64,000 bases of DNA, taken from the NCBI RefSeq assembly GCF_022771645.1, contig NZ_JALFCU010000031.1, forward strand, positions 11,117-75,116, given 5' to 3'. Every line of letters begins with the position of its first letter. Position 1 is the first letter of the stretch. A program made the position numbers and the translations under genes. The notes under the pieces were generated by a model. It worked only from the letters and a program-made list of their open reading frames with translations. It was not told the origin of the DNA and made no database searches. Positions 16,821-25,067 of the stretch are shown one piece after another. Source of the DNA: Selenomonas sp. Its GTDB lineage: Bacteria > Bacillota > Negativicutes > Selenomonadales > Selenomonadaceae.

Positions 16821-16848
16821 TGAAAGATTCCGAGTCTGCAATCTTTCA
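16821..16848. repeat. Inverted repeat upstream of the efp -35 box
   Basis: TGAAAGATT (16821-16829) and AATCTTTCA (16840-16848) form a perfect 9-bp inverted repeat with a 10-nt spacer. It begins 3 bp upstream of the efp -35 box and ends 9 bp after the peptidase gene stop. There is no T-run after it, so it is not a classical terminator; it could be an operator or a weak hairpin protecting the upstream mRNA. Confidence 0.55.
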
Positions 16849-16856
16849 AAATGAGA

Positions 16857-17936
16857 TCATGCGATTTCAACGAGCCGCTTGTCCGACGTCGTGAGCCGCT
16901 CGCAGCCGTCCGGCGTCACGAGTACGGTGTCCTCGATGCGCAGGCCGCCCCAGCCCGGCTCGTAATAGCCCGGCTCGTCCGTGATCAGCATGCCCGGCAC
17001 AAGCGCTTCGCACGCGCTCTTCGGCGAGAGGCGCGGCTCTTCGTGGATCTCGAGGCCGAGGCTGTGGCCGAGGCCGTGACCGAAAGAAAGGTCGGACTTC
17101 GCGAGCTCCGCGCGCACGGCGGCGTCGACGGATTTTCCTGACGCGCCCGGGCGGATGAGCGTGAGCGCGAGCTCCTGCGCATGGAGCACGGCGTCGTAAA
17201 CGGCGCGCTGTCGATCGCTCGCATGGCCGATGACGACCGTGCGCGTGATGTCGGAATGATAGCCTTCGTAAATCGCGCCGTAATCCATCGTGACGAAATC
17301 GCCGTTCTCCAAAACTTTTTCCGTCGCGACGCCGTGCGGCAGCGCGCCGCGCAGCCCGGACGCGACGATCGTCGTGAACGACGGCCCTTCCGAGCCGTGC
17401 GCGCGCATGAACGCCTCCATGTGCGCCGCGACATCGAGCTCTGTCATGCCCGGCTTCATGAAATCTATCACGTCGTAGAACGCCGCATCGGCAATTTCGC
17501 ACGCCTTGCGGATGCAGGCGATTTCCTCCGCGTCCTTGACCTGGCGCAACGTGCCAAGGTCGAGCGACGTCTGGAACGCACGGCCACGCAAGAGTTCCTT
17601 GAGCTTCGCATAGCGGTCGTACGTCAGCGCATTGCCCTCGAAGCCGATGGCTTTTGCGTTCTCAGCGATGAGCACTTCCGACGTGCGCAAGAGCAGCCCC
17701 GCCGTCTGCTCGACGAGCTCGTAGAGCGGTGCCTGCTGGCGCGCCTGCTCCGTGTAGCGGCTGTCCGTCACGAGAAACGCTTTTTGAGGCGTGATGACGA
17801 GCATCGTGTCATCGCCGCGGAAGCCGCTGAAATAATGGAGATTCACTTCCTTCGAGACGACGAAGGCGTCGAGCTGATGCTCGGCCATCAAGGAACGGAG
17901 CGCCGCGAGGCGTTCGGGAATAGCGGAAAAAAGCAT
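16857..17936 (-). CDS. Xaa-Pro aminopeptidase (M24 family)
   Basis: This creatinase/aminopeptidase-P fold enzyme removes N-terminal residues ahead of proline. The 359-aa protein has an N-terminal creatinase-like domain (about 1-125) and a C-terminal metallopeptidase domain with metal ligands in TMDYGAIYEGYHSDITRT, GHGLGHSLGLEIHEEP and ITDEPGYYEPGWGGLRIEDT. The ATG at 17936 is eight bases after AAGGAGA; an ATG nine bases upstream touches that ribosome site. Pairing with efp is standard in Firmicutes. Confidence 0.95.
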   Translation of the reverse strand: MLFSAIPERLAALRSLMAEHQLDAFVVSKEVNLHYFSGFRGDDTMLVITPQKAFLVTDSRYTEQARQQAPLYELVEQTAGLLLRTSEVLIAENAKAIGFEGNALTYDRYAKLKELLRGRAFQTSLDLGTLRQVKDAEEIACIRKACEIADAAFYDVIDFMKPGMTELDVAAHMEAFMRAHGSEGPSFTTIVASGLRGALPHGVATEKVLENGDFVTMDYGAIYEGYHSDITRTVVIGHASDRQRAVYDAVLHAQELALTLIRPGASGKSVDAAVRAELAKSDLSFGHGLGHSLGLEIHEEPRLSPKSACEALVPGMLITDEPGYYEPGWGGLRIEDTVLVTPDGCERLTTSDKRLVEIA

Positions 17937-18007
17937 AGAAAACATCTCCTTGGAGCGTGCGCGCACCGGCGATTTGAAACGGCATGCTGATTGTTCAGCA
18001 ACAGCAA

Positions 18008-18067
18008 GCGACTCCTCCCTGACGCTGCGCTTCGCTCCGCGTCTGTCCCTCCTCGGAGAGGAGGGCT
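18008..18067. repeat. Dispersed GC-rich repeat, copy 2
   Basis: The segment shares with 1184-1233 the GACTCC edge, a CGCTTCGC core and the CTCGGAGAGG-GGGCT edge, in the same orientation. It ends with a nearly perfect inverted pair CCCTCCTC-GGAGAGGAGGG. This copy is intergenic, between aroQ and the peptidase gene. In the 17937-18079 gap nothing else was recognised apart from the ribosome site of the peptidase gene. Confidence 0.7.
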
Positions 18068-18079
18068 ATGGTCGTGGTA

Positions 18080-18568
18080 TCACGCCTGCGTCGCGACTGC
18101 CTCTGCCTTCTTTGCAAGGCGGTCGATGACGGCTTCGAGCGCCGCCATGTAGCTGAACGCGCCGAGCCCGGAAATCTGGCCGAGGCAGACGGGCGCAAGC
18201 ACGGACGTGTGGCGGAACTCCTCACGTTTGTGGATGTTCGAAAGATGCACCTCGATCGTCGGAATCTCGACGCCCGCGATGGCATCGCGCAGTGCGATGC
18301 TGTAATGCGTGTACGCACCGGCGTTGAAGATGATGTAGTCGACGTTCCCGCGCGCTTCCTGAATCTTGTCGACGAGCGCGCCCTCGTGGTTCGACTGGTA
18401 AAATTCGATGGCGACGTCGGCTTCGTTCGCGCGCTTCTCCAGCCACGCGTTGATGTCCGCAAGCGTCGTATGGCCGTAGATCTCCGGCTCGCGCGTGCCG
18501 AGCAGGTTGAGGTTCGGCCCGTTCAGCACGAGCACATGGCCGAGCGTCTTCAAGTGATGGACTGCCAT
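18080..18568 (-). CDS. aroQ: 3-dehydroquinate dehydratase, type II
   Basis: AroQ converts 3-dehydroquinate to 3-dehydroshikimate. The 162-aa protein contains VLNGPNLNLLGTREP, the catalytic-tyrosine loop, NPGAYTH-like FNAGAYTHYSIALRDAI and EVHLSNIHKREEFRHTS. It has a 7-residue N-terminal and a longer alanine-rich C-terminal extension (AKKAEAVATQA) compared with the usual 145-150 aa. It is the last gene of the mltG-trmR-trhP-acyP-aroQ run; the other aro genes visible are at 45-48 kb. Confidence 0.96.
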   Translation of the reverse strand: MAVHHLKTLGHVLVLNGPNLNLLGTREPEIYGHTTLADINAWLEKRANEADVAIEFYQSNHEGALVDKIQEARGNVDYIIFNAGAYTHYSIALRDAIAGVEIPTIEVHLSNIHKREEFRHTSVLAPVCLGQISGLGAFSYMAALEAVIDRLAKKAEAVATQA

Positions 18569-18577
18569 AGGATCACC

Positions 18578-18859
18578 TCAATAACGGATCTTGAACGACG
18601 TTTCGTCCGTGACCACGGGGATGGCTTCGAGCGAGAACGCTGCGACATGGATGAAATAATTGCCCTCGCGGATAACCGCTTCGAGCGCGTCAATCTTGTC
18701 CTGCGTGCCCTGCAGTTCCATGTCGACGGTGCCGTCCTCCATGTTGCGCACCCAACCCGTCACGCCGAGGTCGATGGCATGCTGCTGCACAAACATGCGG
18801 AAGCCGACGCCCTGCACACGGCCTTCCGCTTTTCCTGCGTAACGCATCAAATCTGCCAT
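18578..18859 (-). CDS. acyP: Acylphosphatase
   Basis: The 93-aa protein has the acylphosphatase signature GRVQGVGFRMFVQQHA with the phosphate-binding Arg, and GWVRNMEDGTVDMELQG with the catalytic Asn. It hydrolyses acyl phosphates. The ATG at 18859 follows AAAGGAAG; the longer open frame upstream overlaps the U32 gene and is not coding. Confidence 0.93.
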   Translation of the reverse strand: MADLMRYAGKAEGRVQGVGFRMFVQQHAIDLGVTGWVRNMEDGTVDMELQGTQDKIDALEAVIREGNYFIHVAAFSLEAIPVVTDETSFKIRY

Positions 18860-18881
18860 GATACATTCTTCCTTTCTCTGT

Positions 18882-20108
18882 TCAAACGTCGCGCCGCACG
18901 ATCGCATACGGCTCGACCGGCTGCTCCATCCGGATGTGGACGATCTGCTGCGGATGTGGCGCGCGGTCGATGGGCACACCCGCCTCATCCGTCATCTCGC
19001 CGAGCGTCTGGCGGAAGCCCGCAAGCGTCGGCTGGAACAACTCGATTTCTTCCCCGACGCGCATATGATTGCGCTGCTCGACGGTCGCCCAGCCCGTCGC
19101 CGCATCGTAGCTCCGCACGAGCCCGATGAAGTCCGATGTCTGCTCATACGACGACGAACCATAAATCTGATCGTCCGCCGTCGCCCTGTGCAATGCAAAG
19201 CCCGTCGTGTACGGACGGTGCGAAACCTTGCCAAGTTCTGTCGTCCACGCGGAATTGATGGCGAACTGCGCTGGATCAGCACTGTATGCGTCGATGGCCG
19301 CGCGATACGCCTTCGTGACGCTCGCAACGTAGTGGACGCTCTTCATGCGCCCCTCAATTTTCAGACTGTCGACGCCCGTCGCAATCACGTCCGTAAGGTA
19401 TGGCAACAAACAAAGGTCTTTCGAGTTCATGATGTATGTGCCATGTTCGTCCTCGTCGATGGGGAAATATTCGCCCGGCCGCTGCTCTTCCATGAGCGCG
19501 TAACGCCAACGGCACGACTGCGCGCACGCGCCGCGGTTCGCATCGCGCCCCGTCATATACGCCGAAAGCAAACAGCGTCCCGACATCGAGATGCACATCG
19601 CGCCGTGGACGAACATCTCGAGCTCGACATCGACGGCGGAGCGGATGGCCGCAATCTCCCGGAGCGACAATTCGCGCGCGAGCACGACGCGCTGCGCGCC
19701 GAGCGCTTTCCACGCGCGCACGGCAGCGACGTTCACCGTGTTCGCCTGTGTGCTGACGTGGAGCGGCAGCGACGGCACGACATCCCGCGCGACGCTGAAA
19801 ACGCCGAGGTCGGCGACGAGCAGTGCATCGACGTGGATGCGTTCGAGGAAGCGCAAATACTCGGGCAGCCCGTCCATATCGCCGTCATGCGGATAAACGT
19901 TGACCGTTACGTAGACCTTTTTGCCACGCGCATGGGCGAATGCCACGGCCTCGCGAAGCTCCGCATCCGTGAAATTGCCGCCGAGCGCGCGCAATCCGAA
20001 CGCCTGACCACCGAGATAGACGGCATCCGCGCCATACAGGATCGCCATCTTCATCTTTTCGAGCGTGCCGGCGGGAGCGAGCAGCTCCGGCCGTTTTTGT
20101 TTCGTCAT
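18882..20108 (-). CDS. trhP: U32 family protein, likely tRNA 5-hydroxyuridine synthesis protein TrhP
   Basis: The 408-aa protein starts PELLAPAGTLEKMKMAILYGAD and has the U32 cysteine motif NRGACAQSCRWRY, with a C-terminal beta-barrel-like domain. Although named peptidases, U32 proteins YrrN/YrrO (TrhP) of Bacillus are needed for prephenate-dependent hydroxylation of tRNA U34. Its ATG overlaps the trmR stop (ATGA), and TrmR methylates that same hydroxyuridine, so the pair supports a tRNA wobble-modification role. Only one U32 gene is present here, where Bacillus has two. Confidence 0.88.
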   Translation of the reverse strand: MTKQKRPELLAPAGTLEKMKMAILYGADAVYLGGQAFGLRALGGNFTDAELREAVAFAHARGKKVYVTVNVYPHDGDMDGLPEYLRFLERIHVDALLVADLGVFSVARDVVPSLPLHVSTQANTVNVAAVRAWKALGAQRVVLARELSLREIAAIRSAVDVELEMFVHGAMCISMSGRCLLSAYMTGRDANRGACAQSCRWRYALMEEQRPGEYFPIDEDEHGTYIMNSKDLCLLPYLTDVIATGVDSLKIEGRMKSVHYVASVTKAYRAAIDAYSADPAQFAINSAWTTELGKVSHRPYTTGFALHRATADDQIYGSSSYEQTSDFIGLVRSYDAATGWATVEQRNHMRVGEEIELFQPTLAGFRQTLGEMTDEAGVPIDRAPHPQQIVHIRMEQPVEPYAIVRRDV

Positions 20109-20737
20109 TCCGTTCCCCCTTTCGCATCCGTCATGCGCCGCGTCCGCGCGAGGCCGTCGCCGCGCGAAAAAATCTCCGTCTGATATGGCGGCGTGTTCGC
20201 GAGTTGCAGATATGCCTGCAAGCGCCCGACGATCGTCTCAAAGCGGCGCGGCATCATGACGGGATGCAGCACATAGCCGCGGAACAGGACATTGTCCGCG
20301 ACGAGCGTGCCGCCCGCCGCGAGCATCGGCGTCACCTTGCGGAAGTAATCAGGATACTGCGCCTTCGCTGCATCGAGAAAGATGAAATCAAACGTCCGTC
20401 CCTCCTGCGCCAGCCGTTCCGCCACATCTCCGGCATCGCCGAGATATTGTGTGACGCGCGTGCCGAGCGGCGTGCGTGCGAAATTCGCCTGCGCTATCGC
20501 ATAGCGTTCCTCATCGAGCTCGACCGTATCGACCGTGCAATCCGCCGGCGCGAGCGACAAGGTGAGCAGCGCCGAGTAGCCGATGGCCGTGCCGAGCTCG
20601 AGGATGCGGTGCGGCTGCGCCTCGCGGATGAACTGCGCGTAAAACCGTCGACCGTTTGCATTGAGGATCGGCACGTTGTGCGCCTCAGCATAGGTTTCCA
20701 TCTCTTGCAGGAGTGCGGTGGTCTCCATCAACGCCAT
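20105..20737 (-). CDS. trmR: O-methyltransferase, likely tRNA 5-hydroxyuridine methyltransferase TrmR
   Basis: The 210-aa class I methyltransferase has the SAM motif ILELGTAIGYSALLTLSLAP and metal-dependent COMT-like residues FDFIFLDAAKAQYPDYF and LVADNVLFRG. In Bacillus TrmR (YrrM) makes 5-methoxyuridine at tRNA position 34. The ATG at 20737 follows GAGGTG and shares one base with the mltG stop; its stop overlaps the trhP start. The mltG-trmR-trhP order matches Bacillus yrrL-yrrM-yrrN/O. Confidence 0.9.
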   Translation of the reverse strand: MALMETTALLQEMETYAEAHNVPILNANGRRFYAQFIREAQPHRILELGTAIGYSALLTLSLAPADCTVDTVELDEERYAIAQANFARTPLGTRVTQYLGDAGDVAERLAQEGRTFDFIFLDAAKAQYPDYFRKVTPMLAAGGTLVADNVLFRGYVLHPVMMPRRFETIVGRLQAYLQLANTPPYQTEIFSRGDGLARTRRMTDAKGGTE

Positions 20738-21867
20738 CAACGCACCTCGTTGACGACGGCCTCGTGAGCGGCGTACGTCCGCGAATAATGGTTGTGCCCG
20801 TCGCGGTCGGCGACGAAATAGAGATAATCCGTGTCCGCCGGATACAGCACGGCCTCGATGGCTGCCATGCCCGGGCTCGCAATCGGTCCGGGCGGCAAGC
20901 CTTTATGCTGGTACGTGTTGTACGGCGAATCGACTTTCGTATCAGCGAGCGACAAGTCTTCCTTCGGGTCGTCGCGCAGATACTGGAACGTCGTATCCGA
21001 CTGCAGCGGCATCCCCAGTTTCAGCCGCTTCCAGAAAACCTGCGCAACAATCGGACGATCCTCATCATAACGGACTTCCTTCTCGACGAGCGATGCGAAC
21101 GTCACGAGCTCGTAAATCGACAGGTGCAGTTCCTTTGCGCGCGCGCGGAGCTTCGGCGTCAAGCGCTGGTCGAAATCCGATGACATCTCTTTGAGGATCG
21201 TATCGACGTCATAGTCCGAGCGCAGCTCATACGTGTCCGGGAACAGGAAGCCCTCGCAGTCGAAGTACGTGCCGTCCTCCGGCGTGACGTAATCGTACGG
21301 ACGGTACGTTTTCGCCTTTCGCAAGAACTCTTGCTCATCGACAATGCCCTCGTCGCCGAGGCGCTTTGCGATGTCGCGGATGCGGAAGCCCTCAGGAATC
21401 GTGAACTTGATGCGTGTCGTCTCTCCATTCACGAGCATCTGCAGCACGTCGCGCGGCTCCATGTTCGGATGGAGTTCGTAAATGCCCGTCTTGATCTGAT
21501 TGTCATAGCCGTTCATCTTCGCAACGAGCCAAAACTTCCAATGATTCGCGATGATGCCGTGCTGCTCGAGCTCCTGCCCGATCTCCTTCGACGTCCGGCC
21601 GGCCGTGACATGGAGATAGATTTTCGCGTCAGACGCCTGTGCGGACGTCGCGGCAGGCGTCGACGATGAGCCGCCGATGACGGCAGCGAGCCCGATGATG
21701 CCGGCGAACACGAGCACGAGGCCGAGCGCCCCGAGCCCCATCGCGAGCCGCTTCTGTTTTCCCGTCGCTTGTGACCAAGCATCTTGTGCGGATGCTTTCC
21801 CGTGCGCGAAGAGTTTCCCGAGCTCTTCACGCACGGTTTCCCAAGCCTCCTGTAGTTTCTGGTTCAA
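20737..21867 (-). CDS. mltG: Endolytic murein transglycosylase MltG
   Basis: MltG cleaves nascent peptidoglycan strands at the membrane. It has a short cytoplasmic region, one membrane helix (about residues 41-63), then the YceG domain with the catalytic glutamate in FASLVEKEVRYDEDRP and the conserved PPGPIASPG segment. A TTG at 21867 is chosen as start because AAGGAAGG lies ten bases before it; the ATGs at 21891 and 21903 have no ribosome site and lie at the foot of a terminator hairpin. That makes 376 aa. Confidence 0.92.
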   Translation of the reverse strand: MNQKLQEAWETVREELGKLFAHGKASAQDAWSQATGKQKRLAMGLGALGLVLVFAGIIGLAAVIGGSSSTPAATSAQASDAKIYLHVTAGRTSKEIGQELEQHGIIANHWKFWLVAKMNGYDNQIKTGIYELHPNMEPRDVLQMLVNGETTRIKFTIPEGFRIRDIAKRLGDEGIVDEQEFLRKAKTYRPYDYVTPEDGTYFDCEGFLFPDTYELRSDYDVDTILKEMSSDFDQRLTPKLRARAKELHLSIYELVTFASLVEKEVRYDEDRPIVAQVFWKRLKLGMPLQSDTTFQYLRDDPKEDLSLADTKVDSPYNTYQHKGLPPGPIASPGMAAIEAVLYPADTDYLYFVADRDGHNHYSRTYAAHEAVVNEVR

Positions 21868-21901
21868 AACGTGTGTTCCTTCCTTTTGCATCCCATCATG
21901 C

Positions 21902-21949
21902 AAAAAGACTGTTGCAGTTATGAAATGCTTTCATACACCTGCAACAGTC
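21902..21949 (-). terminator. Terminator-like hairpin between the DUF1292 gene and mltG
   Basis: On the minus strand GACTGTTGCAG and CTGCAACAGTC form a perfect 11-bp stem around a 21-nt loop, followed by TTTTT. The loop itself contains TATGAAAGCATTTCATA, a smaller inverted repeat. Only 34 nt separate it from the mltG start. Confidence 0.8.
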
Positions 21950-21959
21950 CTTCCTGATC

Positions 21960-22292
21960 TCAGTCTTCTTCGCTTTCATCGACGAGTTTGTCATACGCCG
22001 CTTGCACGCGGGCGAACTCTTCGTCCGTCGGCTCGATGTATTCTTCCTCGCCGTCCTCATTCGTGACGATTTTCGCGATGAGCACGTCTTCGTCATCACC
22101 GCATTCGCCGCACGCGCAGCCGACGCCATGCTCGTCATCCTCCTCGTCATGCAATCCGACGAGGAGTGCATACTTCTCGCCGTCGACGGGGATGATCATT
22201 TCCTCTTCATAATAAAATTTGTTGCCGTCCTCGTCCGTGAACTCGACGACCGTCGCGTCGCCGTCCTCGAGAAACTCTTTTTCCTCTGCCAT
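21960..22292 (-). CDS. DUF1292 domain-containing protein
   Basis: The 110-aa very acidic protein has the DUF1292 pattern VEFTDEDGNKFYYEEEM followed by EKYALLVGL and EEEYIEP. An unusual cysteine cluster, GCACGECGD, in the middle could bind metal. DUF1292 proteins (YrzB) have no established function but sit between ruvX and mltG in Firmicutes, as here. The ATG at 22292 follows GAGGTG; an in-frame GTG three codons earlier overlaps it. Confidence 0.88.
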   Translation of the reverse strand: MAEEKEFLEDGDATVVEFTDEDGNKFYYEEEMIIPVDGEKYALLVGLHDEEDDEHGVGCACGECGDDEDVLIAKIVTNEDGEEEYIEPTDEEFARVQAAYDKLVDESEED

Positions 22293-22357
22293 ATGTTTCA
22301 CCTCGTATCAAATTGGAAAACATCTAACGCCATTCTACCCGATACGGCCCGCGCTTG

Positions 22358-22774
22358 TCAACGCAGGCTGTCGAGGTATCCTTGCAAAATGAAAACCGCC
22401 GCCATCTTGTCGATGACTTTCTTGCGCTTCTTGCGCGAGAGGTCGGCCTCGAGCAGCGAGCGCGTCGCGGCCACCGTCGAGAGGCGTTCGTCCCAGAACG
22501 TGACCTCGGCTGTGGGAAAGCGCTCCTGCACCTTCGCCATAAACGATTTGACGATCTCGCAGCGGTCGCCTTCCGTGCCGTTCATGTTTTTCGGCAGGCC
22601 GGAGACGAGCGCCGTCGTCTCATACTGCTGCATGAGCGCGCTGAGGCGGTCGAGGTCTTTTTCGAGCGACGTGCGGCGGATGGTTTCCACGCCTTGCGCC
22701 GTGAGCCCCAAAAGATCCGACACGGCGATGCCGATCGTGCGGTCGCCGACATCGAGGCCGAGATAGCGCTTCAT
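22358..22774 (-). CDS. ruvX: Holliday junction resolvase-like protein (RuvX/YqgF)
   Basis: The 138-aa RNase H-fold protein begins LGLDVGDRTIGIAVSD with the first catalytic Asp, and contains VSGLPKNMNGTEG and WDERLSTVAATRSL. The family is linked to 16S rRNA 5'-end processing and to resolvase activity. Its ATG overlaps the ireB stop (ATGA). Confidence 0.95.
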   Translation of the reverse strand: MKRYLGLDVGDRTIGIAVSDLLGLTAQGVETIRRTSLEKDLDRLSALMQQYETTALVSGLPKNMNGTEGDRCEIVKSFMAKVQERFPTAEVTFWDERLSTVAATRSLLEADLSRKKRKKVIDKMAAVFILQGYLDSLR

Positions 22775-23022
22775 TTCGCCTTCTCCAGATACGAACGCAC
22801 GAGTTCTTCGAGGAGCTCGTCGCGCTCGAGCCCCCTGATCTTGCTGCGCGCATCACCATGGCTCGTGATGTAGGCCGGATCGCCCGACAGCAGATAGCCG
22901 ACGAGCTGGTTGATCGGGTTGTAGCCTTTCTCTTCCATCGCTTTGCAGACATCGCGGATGATTTTTTCCGCCTTGTTTTCATCGTTCCCGAACCGGAACA
23001 TCATGGTTTCTTCGCTGACCAT
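22771..23022 (-). CDS. ireB: IreB family regulatory phosphoprotein
   Basis: The 83-aa protein (FRFGNDENKAEKIIRDVCKA; NPINQLVGYLLSGDPAYITS) matches IreB/YrzL, a small protein phosphorylated by the IreK/PrkC kinase in enterococci. Threonine 6 lies in the N-terminal tail where phosphorylation occurs in homologues. TTGGAGGT precedes the ATG at 23022. It heads the ireB-ruvX-DUF1292 unit; a TATCAT -10-like box lies near 23055-23060 but its -35 is poor. Confidence 0.92.
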   Translation of the reverse strand: MVSEETMMFRFGNDENKAEKIIRDVCKAMEEKGYNPINQLVGYLLSGDPAYITSHGDARSKIRGLERDELLEELVRSYLEKAK

Positions 23023-23084
23023 TGTATTTTACCTCCAAAGCATGATTTGTTCTATGATACCATAACTTGGAAAAAATTTCGATG

Positions 23085-23122
23085 AAAAAACCTGCGGAGG
23101 AGCGGATTTCCCTTCGCAGGTT
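23085..23122 (-). terminator. Intrinsic terminator of the dapB-asd operon
   Basis: On the minus strand AACCTGCGAAGG and CCTCCGCAGGTT pair over 11-12 bp around a loop of about 10 nt, followed by a T-run. It lies 41 bp after the asd stop. Confidence 0.88.
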
Positions 23123-23162
23123 CGTTCAATCGTATAAGAATTGCGCGGATGACCGGCAATCG

Positions 23163-24194
23163 TTAAAACATATCGTGCTCGATCATGTATTCCGCAATCT
23201 GGAGCGCGTTGAGCGCTGCGCCCTTGCGGATCTGGTCGCCGCAGACCCAGAGGTTCAGGCCATGGGCGATGGATTCGTCCTTGCGAATACGGCCGACTTC
23301 GACATCGTTCTTGCCGGACGTGAAGAGCGGCATCGGGTAGACCTGCTGCGACGGGTCGTCCTTGACGATCGCGCCCGGGAACGCATCGATGGCCTTGCGC
23401 GCGGCTTCGAGCGTGACATCGTCTTCGAATTCGATGTTGACGGACTCGGCATGGCTACGGTAGACTGGCACGCGTACCGTCGTCGCCGTCACGGGGAGAT
23501 CCGGCTCACCGAGGATCTTGCGTGTCTCGTTGACCATCTTCATTTCCTCTTTCGTGTAGAGGTTATCGTAGAAGACGTCGATCTGCGGGATGAGGTTGAA
23601 TGCGATCTGATAATGCTTCGGGAATTTCGCGCCCGGCAGGATGTTCGCGACCGGCTCTTTGCCCGCCACGATGTCATCGACCTGCTGCTCGAGCTCAGCC
23701 ATGGCCTCCTTGCCGCCGCCGGAGACGGCCTGATACGTCGAGACGACGATGCGCTTGATCTTCGAAAGATCGCGCAAAGGCTTTACGGCCATCATCATGA
23801 TGATGGTCGAACAATTCGGGTTCGCGATGATGCCTTTGTGCTCCTTGATGGCTTCAGGATTGACCTCCGGCACGACGAGCGGCACTTCGGGATCCATGCG
23901 GAACGCGCTCGAGTTGTCAATGACGACAGCTCCGGCCTTGACGGCCGCCGGCGCGAACTGCTTGCTCGCCGCGCCGCCAGCGAACAGCGCAATCTGCACG
24001 CCCTCGAACGACGCGTCCGTCGCTTCCTCGACGGTGTAGTCTTTGCCCATGAAGTTGATAATCTTGCCGGCGGAACGCTTGGAGGCGAGGAGCTTCAGTT
24101 CGGCAAATGGGAAGTTGCGTTCTTCGATGAGGCGCAGAAATTCCTGGCCGACAGCGCCCGTCGCGCCGAGGATAGCAACGTTGTATTTCTTCAT
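23163..24194 (-). CDS. asd: Aspartate-semialdehyde dehydrogenase
   Basis: Asd reduces aspartyl phosphate for lysine, threonine, methionine and diaminopimelate synthesis. The 343-aa protein has the NADP motif ILGATGAVGQEFLRLIEER, the catalytic cysteine in NPNCSTI, and a substrate segment around VPVYRSHAESV. It follows dapB by 47 bp and ends before a clear terminator, so dapB and asd form a two-gene operon. Confidence 0.97.
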   Translation of the reverse strand: MKKYNVAILGATGAVGQEFLRLIEERNFPFAELKLLASKRSAGKIINFMGKDYTVEEATDASFEGVQIALFAGGAASKQFAPAAVKAGAVVIDNSSAFRMDPEVPLVVPEVNPEAIKEHKGIIANPNCSTIIMMMAVKPLRDLSKIKRIVVSTYQAVSGGGKEAMAELEQQVDDIVAGKEPVANILPGAKFPKHYQIAFNLIPQIDVFYDNLYTKEEMKMVNETRKILGEPDLPVTATTVRVPVYRSHAESVNIEFEDDVTLEAARKAIDAFPGAIVKDDPSQQVYPMPLFTSGKNDVEVGRIRKDESIAHGLNLWVCGDQIRKGAALNALQIAEYMIEHDMF

Positions 24195-24241
24195 CAGATC
24201 TTGTTCCTCCTACGAATAAAATGTGATTGCTTCACGAAATG

Positions 24242-25036
24242 TCAGAACTCGAGCAATTTGTCGAGGCCGACGGTCAGCCCCGTGAGGCTGCGGACTTTCT
24301 TCGCTGCGAGCACGACGCCGGGCATGAACGACTCGCGGTTCATAGAGTCGTGACGGATGGATAGCGTCTGGCCGAGGCCGCCGAAAATGACTTCCTGATG
24401 CGCGACGTAGCCGGGGAGACGGACGCTGTGGATATGCATGCCGTCGATGTTCGCGCCGCGCGCACCCGCGAGTTTCTCCTTCTCGTCCGGATGCCCCTGC
24501 TGATGTGCCGCGCGGACCTCCGCGATCATCTGCGCCGTCTGCACGGCCGTACCGGACGGCGCGTCGAGCTTCTTGTCGTGATGGAGCTCGATAATCTCGA
24601 CATCGGGCATATATTTCGCGGCCTGCTTCGCCATGACCATCATGAGCACGGCGCCGATGGCGAAGTTCGGCGCGATGAACGCCGGCGTGTCATTCGCTTC
24701 CGCGAGCTTGCGGATTTCGTCTTTCTGCGCGTCCGTGAGGCCAGTTGTGCCGACGACGGGCGAGACCTTCGCTGCGAGCGCCGTCTTGACGTTCTCGAAC
24801 ACGACATCCGGCTGCGTGAAATCGACCATGACCTCAGGATGCAAGCGAGCGAGCGCCGCTGCGAGATCCGTTTCGACCGTCACGCCGGCATGCGGCAAGC
24901 CGACGAGCTCGCCGGCATCCGCGCCGCCCGTAAGATCGACTGCGCCCACGAGTTTCAAATCCGCATCGTCCTGCACCGCTTTGAGCACGGCCTGCCCCAT
25001 GCGGCCGCAAGCACCATTTACCAAAACCGTCGTCAA
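24242..25036 (-). CDS. dapB: 4-hydroxy-tetrahydrodipicolinate reductase
   Basis: DapB reduces the dipicolinate precursor in diaminopimelate synthesis. The 264-aa protein has the NAD(P) motif VNGACGRMGQAV, the E-L-H-H-D-K-K-L-D-A-P-S-G-T-A signature (residues around 150), and GTTGLT. The start is a TTG at 25036 with GGAGG nine bases upstream, matching the usual N-terminus; an upstream ATG at 25069 overlaps the -10 box. A strong promoter is at 25068-25097. Confidence 0.95.
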   Translation of the reverse strand: MTTVLVNGACGRMGQAVLKAVQDDADLKLVGAVDLTGGADAGELVGLPHAGVTVETDLAAALARLHPEVMVDFTQPDVVFENVKTALAAKVSPVVGTTGLTDAQKDEIRKLAEANDTPAFIAPNFAIGAVLMMVMAKQAAKYMPDVEIIELHHDKKLDAPSGTAVQTAQMIAEVRAAHQQGHPDEKEKLAGARGANIDGMHIHSVRLPGYVAHQEVIFGGLGQTLSIRHDSMNRESFMPGVVLAAKKVRSLTGLTVGLDKLLEF

Positions 25037-25067
25037 AAATATGCGCCTCCAACAAAAATTTGTCCCC

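Noticed and set aside
16821..16848. Terminator of the aminopeptidase gene
   Set aside because: The inverted repeat is perfect but no T-run follows on the minus strand, so an intrinsic terminator is not supported.
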